Positions 46,250 to 56,326 of a DNA stretch of 64,000 nucleotides are shown here, piece after piece. Origin of the DNA: Panicum virgatum (taxonomy: Eukaryota > Streptophyta > Magnoliopsida > Poales > Poaceae); NCBI RefSeq assembly GCF_016808335.1, contig NC_053147.1:69314960-69378959 (forward strand), read 5' to 3'. Under the pieces are notes generated by a model. The model ran no database searches. It worked only from the letters and a program-made list of their open reading frames with translations, and was not told the origin of the DNA. Position 1 is the first letter of the stretch, and each line of letters begins with the position of its first letter. The position numbers and the translations under genes are program-made.

Positions 46250-48760
46250 GGTGACGTGTGGTGATCAATTATTATTAGCCACACCACACAATGACAATGG
46301 TAGGCGAGTAGGAGTTGCTGTCATGGTCCTTGAATTTAGTGTGGGGGCTCTTGATCTGTTCCTGCTTGCTTACTCAGCCTTCCTCCCTCAACCATTTATA
46401 TATTTTATTCGTTGTATTTGTTGCTATATACTATATGCGTCTTCCTCTTTGATCGCTTTCAATCACAGAAGCTTCTCTTTGAATTAGGTGTCCCAGGCGC
46501 GCCACGTGGCCGCCGCTTACCGGACAAATCAACATTGTCAGCTTTTAGTACTATTGTTAGTCTCCGTAATCAACGATTAAACTACTACAAACTTACCAGC
46601 TGATCTGGACCTGCTTGTTGGTTTGGTTTCCATGTGCGAAGCAAATCTTGTTCTATGCCTCAGACAGATCTGCACAAGAATCACAAAACCTATATATACA
46701 TGAATAATTTAACTGTTGTGGATATGCTTTCTTTTCTTATCCAGGGTTAGTACATATAGTATCATTTTTCTTTTCACCTTTGTATCTACCTGCTATAAAT
46801 AAAGTTTAATCTGCACAACAAGCAAGTACCCTAGTGTCACAGTGTGTGAAGAGAAGAGAAAACATTCATGCGCGTGTAAACCTTCATACAAATATATCGA
46901 TTATATTGATTCATGGTGTGTAAGTTTGTGAATGGCTCCAGTGATGTGCAACACACGGCATAGACAAAGTGACATTAAAAACGTCACGGTAAAATCCAAA
47001 GTCCACATAAGATTTACTTAAATTGACTCAACCAACTGGATCACCATCACGGTGTTATTAAATATTCTTGGCCATCTTAACCACGTCATCATCCAAACTA
47101 CCAGCAGTTAAATATTGTCACTAAAATATATATAGTGGCTTGTAGGCCGGAGGATCAGAAGGCTCTAAAGAATGCACTGATTGTGCTCTTATTTTAGGGC
47201 ACACCTGGACAAACAAGTCTTGTCAAATGCTGACTAAACAAATGCTTTAGTGTTTGTGCCACACAAGCAAGATCCACTTCTTTATTTGCTTGCTATTAGT
47301 TACAATGAAAATTTCTTCCCATCGAACTATTATTTGTGTTGTTTAATTCAGCTTGGCAGCTCTAGGTGAGGGTATATCCATTCTTGAATATGCAGAGATC
47401 AATTAGGGATCTTAGATTGTGTCAAACACTTAAATGTGTGTCAAGATTAAAAAACATTGTGGGATATAATGAATTTTAAAGAAGCGTCATCAAAAGGCCT
47501 ATCCTATTTCGTTTTGAAAACCTCCCCTTTTTTTCATCCTTTCCCGTGGCACCAATTTCATCTTGCTGCACCTTCATTATTCTTCTATAGTAGTGCATAG
47601 AGGATTACCTAGAGGTGAACAAATAATGACCCACGCATACTGCAGCTAATAATAAGTTTGATTTCCTTAAAACATCACAATTGACAGGGCCATCGTCTAT
47701 TAATCATTTTTATTGATGTACCTTTTGCCATCTAGCATAAATTAGTTATATTTGTTCTTGCCAAAAATATTTAACATTAGAATAATTGTTTTTTATCTTA
47801 AAAAGGATTCATTGTTTTTAGCTTTGTGAAAAGCGGATTGTTATACTTAGACATTGTCACCATCTACTTTGTTCACCTTAAAAATATTTGTGAAAGGGAG
47901 ATGGAAGCATGAAGAAGCCGGCCAGATGAAGGACCTTTTTGATGACTCATGATTGGCGCCAGCTACATTCAGCCCGCCCATCTGTACTGTATATATATCC
48001 ATAAGCTGGCATGTTTTCAGGTGTTAGAACAGCTGCTAGAAGCAGTAAGTACATCTCATGCATGGTGCGTGTACATGTCAATAATCATGGACGAAATGGA
48101 CCTAACAATTCGGCGTCTCTGTCGGTCGCCAGCCGATGCAGATGCGCGCATTTTTTGGCACAAAAAAAATACGTGGAAAAGTTGTTGCCTCCGGATAGAG
48201 ACCAAGATGACAAGTTCCGGCAACTCTTAGGCTTATTAGACAAACAGCCAGCTTTTCCGTTGCCCCGACGGTGATGGATATGATGCATGTAAACGAATGC
48301 ATGCAAATGACTGAACCATCAAGCCGACAGCAGCAGGCAGAGCTATCCTTGTTCATACCACACTCATCAGTCAGCCATAAGCCCTAGGAATGCAGATGCA
48401 ATGCATGACCCATGATGACCGAGTTCAAGACATCCCTCTCGATCGATCTCTATCCTCCTTGTTTCTTTCCTGAAGAAGCACATCACGTTATTGATCGCAT
48501 TTCATGGCAGTAGAGTAGTTTGGTAACTTAAAAAGAAACACAATCGATCAATTTCCTTGTATTTATTTGTAATAGAAACATAATCTATCACTAAGATGAG
48601 ATTGTAGAACATGCATGCCATTACACTCAGCTCACAAGGCTGCTGCCCTGCATATATAGTTGCAGTACACTAGCACTGCCTTGCCAAGGACAAGGAGGAA
48701 CCCCACCACCCTAGACGCTTTGCATTTTTACATTGGTGTGTATATCCACCAAGGAGGATA
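46250..48760. other. intergenic DNA
   Basis: 2.5 kb of AT-rich DNA with short unconvincing open frames. No repeat structure or gene recognised. Confidence 0.5.
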
Positions 48761-48762
48761 TG

Positions 48763-48982
48763 GGCCTTGTTTGGGTCGCGCTAATTTTGTAATGTGTTAA
48801 TGAATAGTGACATTTTGAGCGTTAATTACGGTGTCAAACAAATTCAGTTTACAAAACCAACTCCAGAACTCCTGCGCTAGTGACCCTGAAGAATCTAATA
48901 AAGTCTTGGACCGCGAGATTAGAAAATGAGATTTTTTTTCGAGAAACGTACCCTCTAATTTTGTAGCGTGCCAAACAAGGCC
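48763..48982. repeat. MITE with 12-bp terminal inverted repeats
   Basis: GGCCTTGTTTGG at 48763 and CCAAACAAGGCC to 48982 are exact complements. It contains 'aatgaatagtgacattttgagcg'. Related DNA lies at 50886-51140. It abuts or slightly overlaps the next MITE. Confidence 0.78.
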
Positions 48983-49316
48983 CCGTTTGGTTGCGCGGTG
49001 TAAAAATTTTGAAAAGGCATCTTTCTATATTTGAAGTACTAAACATAGACTAATCACAAAAATAATTACAGAATTCGTCTGTAAATCGCGAGACGAATCT
49101 AACGAGCATAATTAATCCGTCATTAGAGGTTGTTTACTGTAGCATCACTGTAGCAATTTAGCGTCTAATTACAGTCTCGTTAGGTTCATTAGATTCGTCT
49201 CGCCATTTACAGACAGCAGTCGCAATGCGTTTTTTATTTCGTCTAGATTTAAGTCTCCATGCGGGTGCCGGAATTTTTTTTGGAATTTTGGTTTTTGGAA
49301 CTGAACACGGGCCAAG
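48979..49316. repeat. MITE, 'gcgagacgaatct' group
   Basis: Starts GGCCCCGTTTGGTT and ends ...ACTGAACACGGGCC. Internal inverted copies are 'cgcgagacgaatctaacgag' near 49087 and 'cattagattcgtctcgcc' near 49188. Confidence 0.78.
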
Positions 49317-49446
49317 GCCATGGTGCCACTGTTGTTCTGCCCTGTCAGCCTTTACTGCTCAACAAGTTTGCATTGCCAGTTGCCCCATCCATTAGCCTAG
49401 CCTGCCTGCCTGCCTGCTGCCACCTGTCTACGAGTCTATCCCATGT

Positions 49447-49728
49447 AGGGCTGTGTTCACTTCCCTCAAATTTTTCAAATTTTCCATCACATCAAAATCA
49501 CATCGAAACATTAAATATAGTAAATGACTCATGCATAGAGTACTAAATGTAGGTAAATAAAAAAACTAATTGCATAATTTTGATGTACGTTGCGAGACGA
49601 ATCTTTTGACCCTAATTAGCCTATGATAGAACAATATTTAATACAAGCAAACGAAAAGTGCTATAATATACTACAATATCCAATGTGATCTTTTTCACCA
49701 GGTTTTCGCGGATCTAAACACACCCTAT
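49447..49728. repeat. MITE, related group
   Basis: Starts AGGGCTGTGTTCACTT and ends ...GATCTAAACACACCCT. The core is 'gttgcgagacgaatcttttg', most like the copies at 1-445 and 560-803. Confidence 0.7.
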
Positions 49729-50426
49729 AAGTATCATCTATCTATCTGGAGAGGCTAGTGCTATCATCTGGGAGCAATTGGTCTCTTGGTTATTGCACAC
49801 ATCTGGAACCTACCCAACTTCCATTTCTATGCGTGAAATTGCTCACCAAACATTTTTCACTTCCATTTCTACGTTTGATTGTTTGAAATTGGTCACCAAA
49901 CATTTTCAAGCTCTGAGAACAAAACCAGCAAACTCTCCGTCCAAGACATACGTAGTACGTACAACTCCCCTATGAATCCAGGAGTATCTATCAGGTAATC
50001 AGAGCATCCAGATACAGCTTTGATCTACTGTTTTTTTTTTCCTTTTCGTTTTGGAAAAGGGTGCGTCGGGTCCAATGGGCATTTAAAAGCCACAGTTTCA
50101 GTTGGTCTAATTAATTGTAGGCTTGTAGCACCTGTTGTGAAAACATCATTTGGTCTGTTTTTTTAATAGAAACCTAACAATTAGGTTCCACTTACCTCTC
50201 AGAAGAACAATACATAACCATGATATATACGTATTTCAGTTACTTCTAAAAAACAAACAAGAAACACTGCAGTGCATGCAGGGTAACAGAAAACTTTGGG
50301 TGTTATTTATGTTCTCCCAGACCTTTTGCCAGAAGTGAGTCCAGATGATCAGAGAAGAGGACGCAGATCCACTAATGCACCCTTGTAGCTTTGCTCTGTT
50401 CATCGCAACATTCTGTTAAATGTAAG

Positions 50427-50775
50427 GTCATGTTTATGTTTAGATTCCAAAACGCAAAATACAAAATTTTTATAAATCGCTTGTATAGTGTACTAAATGT
50501 AGTTAAAAAAATCGCATTACACGAATGGATTGTAAATTGCGAGACGAATCTAATGAGCCTAATTAGGACGTGAGTAGACACTAAATTGCTATAGTAATAC
50601 TACAGTAAACATGCTCTAATGATGGATTAATTAGGCTCATTAGATTCGTCTCGTAGTTTACAGATGAGATCTGTAATTAGTTTTGTGATTAGTCTACATT
50701 TAATATTTTAAATGTTAAAGATTCTCTTCCAAAAATGTAAAAATACAAAATACAAAATATTCTAAACAAGCCCTA
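50427..50775. repeat. MITE, 'gcgagacgaatct' group
   Basis: Near-palindromic: 'gcgagacgaatctaatgagcc' near 50539 against 'ggctcattagattcgtctcg' near 50634, with a long AT-rich interior and terminal 'ttctaaacaagccct'. Confidence 0.75.
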
Positions 50776-50885
50776 AGGTGGTGTAGGAGTAGGAAAGGGA
50801 ATTGCAGCAGCTAGCTACAGTATGATCCATTGCAATCTGACTGGCATTTGCAGCATGTGCCTCCAAGACCTGGTACTGGCAGTCT

Positions 50886-51140
50886 TGTTTGGTTAGGCGC
50901 GCTAGCGTGCTTTTTTTAGTCTCCGCATGAAAGATCAAATGAAGTCTATTTGTAAATTTTTTTTAGAAATGGGTGTAACTTTTCGCAACGAATTTAATAA
51001 CGATTAATTAATCGATGATCTGCTACAGTGATGCTAGCGTGAGGGTTCTGAAGTTAGTTTTGTAAACTTTTTTGTTTGACACTGTAATTAGCGGTCAAAT
51101 TGTCACTATTCACTAGCACGCTGCAAATCAAACGGCGGCA
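50886..51140. repeat. MITE related to 48763-48982
   Basis: 'cttgtttggttaggcgcgctagcgtgc' near 50885 and the inverse 'cactagcacgctgcaaatcaaac' near 51111. Contains 'aaattgtcactattcacta', as in the 48.8-kb copy. Confidence 0.65.
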
Positions 51141-51294
51141 TGAGACAAAAAAAGCGTCTCCATACAGAGATGCTCACTGGTTCACGGGTGACGGGTCCCA
51201 ATTGACACACAATCAATGGGCCCGTCCGGATTACTCTGAACATGTACCACAGCTACAATCCTAGTTTTATCCTAGCTAGTAGCTATGCAGGCAC

Positions 51295-51483
51295 GCAGAG
51301 TCCAAGCATGCTAATGCTACAGTAAATAACCTCTAATGACGGATTAATTAGGCTCATTAAATTCGTCTCGCGATTTACAGACGAGTTCTGTAATTATTTT
51401 TATGATTAGTCTATGTTTAGTACTTCAAATGTAGAAAGATGTTTTTTTTAAAATTTTACGGGGGTCAACCAAACACGGCCTAG
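51295..51483. repeat. half MITE, 'gcgagacgaatct' group
   Basis: Only the right arm is present: 'ggctcattaaattcgtctcg' to 'gtcaaccaaacacggcc'. The left arm is lost. Confidence 0.65.
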
Positions 51484-52926
51484 GTAGAATGTAAAGAATG
51501 ATTAGGAGGAAGTTGAGAAGAATTACCAAAAGCCGGCCATGAATTAGATATAGTGATTATCTCTTGCATGATTAGGCTACTAGTACTAAATTGTCCAAGC
51601 AATGCTACAACCAGATGGAGCACCTATTGGGCAAGGCCCTGGTCATGCTACCTTGCTCTCATTTGTTTGGATACTAGCCAGCTAGAGTTTATATTGTCCA
51701 TTTGTCGATGATGGGTGTAATGTTCTTTTTGCAACTTTGCTAGGAACTTGCATAATCAAAGTGTGAAGGGTTTGGTTTTGACCAAAAGTATGTGAATGAC
51801 CTTGCACAATACATTTGATTAGCACCAGTTGCCAGCCCCTGCGTCATCTTAATCTTAACATATCAAAGATACAAATGTTCACATATGTTGCCGTGCTTGA
51901 TGAACACGTACGTACGTACGGCTCCCCTGTTTTTTTTAAAAATGTCTATACTTTTGAATGCTTAACCATGGACGCATCAGAAGTGGATAGAAAAAAATCC
52001 TCTATCCTACAGTCTACAGTCTACAGTCTGAAGATACCATATACGATTACCTAAGCAGATCATATAAATTTCATTAACATTTGGAATAACAATCTCAAAG
52101 AAAGTTTGTGTTGTGATTCTTTACGCCACATGTGTACGATATCAGGATCAAAAGTGTGAGCTCCTACTTTTGTAAGCTGTGCGTTTATGACTTTAGGATA
52201 AGCAGAGCTTAACTCAAACAACCTTTTTATTTCAGGATAAGCAGCAGCTAGTACTATAGTAGTACTGTGTTCTTCTCGTCAGAATTGGTGACTATGCAGC
52301 ACCGTGGACTGCAGGATAGTGACCTCTCACTTGTACTACTGACATGTTCTTAGTTCCGAATGCAAAGGGCACCACTGCTTTGCGCAGGTAGGTAGTTAGA
52401 GGTTGGAGGCCTAGGAGGATTGATTATTTCCTTGTGAAAAATATGCTCGCCATATATTATGAGCTTCATAGGATACATGGAGCTCAATCTATCGTACAGA
52501 CCAATCACAACGAGCACACCAACTAGAAAACCAGAACCGCAGGGTACAGTTAGGGATCGAAAAGCTCATGCAAACAGCTCGATCGGCCTGGACATCATGG
52601 AGAATAGCCAATCCTGAGTGATTTTTCAGTTGTCAATTTATTATTCTGTCAACTTCTATGAGAGAACGAAATTAAAGAGCCTTATGATAGATGTCTGTTA
52701 AGCCGGCTACGAGATGATGATTACTTTTGCGTTTATGATGATAACATTATTGAAGCTAGTAGCAATGGACCATGGCGGCCGGCCGGCCGGCTGGCCCCTT
52801 AACTTGGCGTGAGGGAACCGATCACATTAGCTAGCGCGTAGAAAATGCTGTGTGTGGTCCGTGCTTGTCTCAATTATTGACAAGTATCTAGCAACCAGCA
52901 CCAGAACATAAGTCTCATCTCATCTT

Positions 52927-52998
<72 letters not shown>

Positions 52999-54985
52999 TT
53001 TGGTCAAGCTAGAATCATCATGAGCAAAACTTACAGTTAAGCCCATCTGGCCCACTAACCCCCTATAGAATGATCACATTTCGTTATCCTCTCTTTATTC
53101 TCATTTTCTGTCATTTACTAGTTTCTTTAATTTGATTTGTCAGATTAAGTTATCCATGTACGGTTCTTTTTGCAGCTCGTAGTAGGCTAGTAGAGAAAGG
53201 AGTATACTCCTATCCTACTGCAGTAATAAAGATTCATTCAAGATGGAAGAGATCAGTACCTTGTTATGTTGTACTATCAGCAGAGTGAAAAGAGGAATCC
53301 ATGAGGACAGGTTGTTTAATTTCTTCTGTTCTTGGCTGCGGATCAGCTGAGGATTAGGATTGCAGTTGCTATACTGTAGTAGAATGCACCACGTAGCTTT
53401 CGCAGAAAAGCCTGAACTTTATCTTGTAAAGCATTTGTGGGGTTGATTCAGCTCCAGGGACTTGCAAAAGCCAAGGTAAAGCATTCAGGATCGTTGCAAA
53501 ACATGTCAGGAAACCCTGCTTTAATTCCTGTGGCAATAAGTGGCATCCATGCTGGCTGCAATCCACTTGATGCTCACTGGCCCCCAACCTTGTAGGAGAA
53601 TTTCTTTAGCAGCAGTATACCATGGCCCGCTGTAGTATGCACAGTAACTCCTGAGTGCAATTGCCAATGTTGTGATGAAACGAGACACCTCATATATATT
53701 CAGAAAACCGATGCTGGCTCTAGCCTTCATCATATACTAACATTGTCACCATATTTGCTCAGGTAGCCCATATTCCACAAAATTTTGACGAACAGTATCA
53801 GGTCATCTTCAGGGACAGCTGATTCTGACAGAAGACTCAAGCAGCCCTTTCATGTACCTTCATCTGATTTAAAAAAAATCCTTTGTTCTAGAAAAAAGTT
53901 AATAAGCTGATAAAAATTTTGTGTGGGCAGCAGAGATCTGCAGTCTCTGCCGAACCATTCTCGCGCATGGACAAGGAACAGGAGCAGTAATTCTTGACCT
54001 GAAGGCCCACGCTTGCAAGTTGCATCGACATAAAAATGACACCCTGAGTAAGCAGATCCACATGAAAACGTAGGCCCACCCCAACCCTTGAGCAAGTTTG
54101 TCACCGTGTTTCTGACCAGACAACTCTTGCGTGTCCACCTGCAGACGAGAGACGTTCCTGTTATTTATCCCACGCATCTGCATCGTGTGACCACAATTGA
54201 TAGTTGCAGTTGTTTCTTTCAGAATTCAGTAGAACCCTCACCAACTGAAATGCGGATCAAAATACGTGTGTCAACTGGAAGCAGCAGCAACGTGTTGGCA
54301 AAAACAGAAGCATGGGTTCGATCGTGCAACGGCCGAGGTTAGCAGTGGCAGCAGCATCTGGACTTACTTTTATGGGGACCTGACGGCGAAGCAAAGAAGC
54401 CAATGTATGGCGGCCTCACCTCGGACGGGCTTCGAGATGATTGGGGCCATCTAGCCGTCGCCAGCGATCGCTCGAGCAGCATGTCCTCCCTCCGTGTCCC
54501 ATCCAGTGTCCCTGGCCGCCGCCGATCGCCGGTGGTGCTCCGCCTCTTGAAAAGAAAATTCGGACTAGTGCAAGGGCCTTCGCCTATCCTGATCAATCGG
54601 AGCCACACATCCGCGATCGGACGTCTCACAGGGACAACGCCGCACATCGAACTGTTTCTTGATCGGATTCTCAGGCTGCACAGCCAGGACAAGATTTCTC
54701 CATCACCCCTTCGACTTTACCCCAAAGCCTGCGACTGTGACTGTACCTGCCATTCAGATTAAATTTAGACAGCTTGATTGATTACTGATCCTCTTCGTGT
54801 ACCATGCATGCAGACTTCAATCCCACTTAACACTGACCTCGATGGATCAGGACGGAGCCCACAGGATTTGAGACGTCAGACGTGCACGCAAGAGCATCGA
54901 TCCAGGACCAATCTGCTGCCCTGTACCATATATAGTTCTTGCCTCCTGATCCCAGAGTCCAAGCGATCGCAATTCTATTTGGGTC
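51484..54985. other. intergenic DNA with unassigned open frames
   Basis: 3.5 kb without a recognised gene. Minus-strand frames at 53369-54183 and a plus-strand frame at 54403-54762 (119 residues, MYGGLTSDGLRDDWGH...) are open but match nothing I know and lack clear splice structure. They may be remnants or leader DNA of the small gene at 55127. Confidence 0.45.
52930..52996. repeat. (GA)n microsatellite, about 33 units
   Basis: Uninterrupted ag/ga dinucleotide run of about 66 bases. Confidence 0.97.
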
Positions 54986-54988
54986 AGT

Positions 54989-55102
54989 TGGATCCATGCC
55001 ACTCCAATTTCTTGAAATTGGATCTCATGTTGAAAATCATGTCATTGAGTGGCATGATTTTCAACATGACACCCAATTTCACGGAGTTGTGGTGGCATGA
55101 AT
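54989..55102. repeat. long hairpin with 17-bp perfect stem core
   Basis: 55025-55041 (tcatgttgaaaatcatg) is the exact complement of 55053-55069, with an 11-base loop. The arms extend outward with mismatches to about 54989 and 55102 ('gatccatgccac' against 'gtggcatgaatc'), giving a foldback of about 115 bases. It could be a tiny MITE or a miRNA-precursor-like transcript. It lies just upstream of the small gene at 55127. Confidence 0.75.
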
Positions 55103-55126
55103 CAAATTTTCCCATTCTATTTTACC

Positions 55127-55725
55127 ATGTCGTCGTCCAAAGTTCAGACAATGGCGAGCGCGGCCAGGGCTCGGCGGTTTGATCTTACCATGTCAAGGAG
55201 GACAAGGAGACCAACAACAAGCTTGGCTGCCAATTGCCATCCAGAAGATCATGCCAATGCCATGGAGGGATTAATGCAACCTCAGCATCAAGTTCAGGAT
55301 TCCGAGCTGAATGCCGCAGCGCCGTCTCGGCGTCTCAGTGTGAGTGTCTATGCCTATCAGTATCACATCATCTGCAATCACAGGACTCCGAAGATGCCGA
55401 GGCGCACAAGACGTCAGCACAGTCTGAAGCCACCGAGGAGTGCCAAGATAGCTCTCGCCGTTTCTCGCTGCAGGAGCTGATAGAAGACGAGGCCGCCGTC
55501 GACGGGGAGGGGGAGCAGCACGCCGCCACCGGAGGCCGCGAAGAGGATCCTTCTGCCGATGCTGTTGTCCAAGGCGTTGCAGAAGCAGCTGCAGCAGGGG
55601 CGGAGAAGCCGCCTGAGCAAGCGGCTGGGAGGAGGGTGATCATCGGCATGATGCGCCGGTACGTGAGAGTCCGGCCCATCAAGACCAAGCATGCACCGGA
55701 GAAGAATGTGGCGCCTATATGTTGA
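55127..55725 (+). CDS. possible small unknown protein gene
   Basis: I do not recognise this gene. One frame from ATG 55127 (MSSSKVQTMASAARARR...) is open past a GTGAGT-like donor at 55340. A second frame from a CACAG acceptor at 55383 runs to TGA 55725 (QDSEDAEAHKTSAQ..., SRRFSLQELIEDEAAVDGEG, ending RRVIIGMMRRYVRVRPIKTK...). Joining them keeps phase and gives a protein of about 185 residues that is acidic in the middle with a basic C-terminus. The implied 44-base intron is too short for plants, so the real exon 1 may be elsewhere. The second frame alone is open from 55234. Ala/Glu-rich composition and GC bias in 55450-55720 support a real coding exon there. Confidence 0.45.
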
Positions 55726-56326
55726 GGACAGCAAGAAATTCACTGATGTGGGTAAATGAGCTGCTTCGTTCATCTTGTGTAGTTTCTGTTTTACAAAATG
55801 TTTGTTGTTCCTGTGTACTACTATATTGATGACTTGTTAACAGTAATACCAAAATGAGAATATATGCTACGTATAAGTGAAGTGAAAGGAACACGACGAG
55901 CAGATAAGCTCATGGACCTCATAACTGAATATATATGACACCGTTCATGGATGGAAAGTTTGAAATATCAACTGTTTTTTACATGCTCTGTTTACTCTTA
56001 AATGCAAGCGAGCAGATGGCTAACCCACTTATTCAAGAACAATTTTTTTAACGAACTAGATAGGAGAGCTGCCGATTATTTTTTTTAAAAAAGAGACAGG
56101 TCCAGACTGCGCATAACAAAACAACAAAGATGACGCCGGTCGATTGGATTGGGACATCAACACGACCATACAACTCCACTCAAACTCTACACAACAAAAC
56201 CACCACTCTACTCGACTTATTCAAGAAGTACAGTTACATATGAGCATAACCATTTTCAGTTTGGGAAGCTTCCAGTCACTCACAGGTAGGATACCATCTT
56301 CTCAGGACTGACTGCAAATAAGAACA
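55726..56326. other. intergenic / 3' UTRs
   Basis: AT-rich DNA between the small gene and the epoxide hydrolase stop, probably including the latter's 3' UTR on the minus strand. No other feature seen. Confidence 0.5.
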
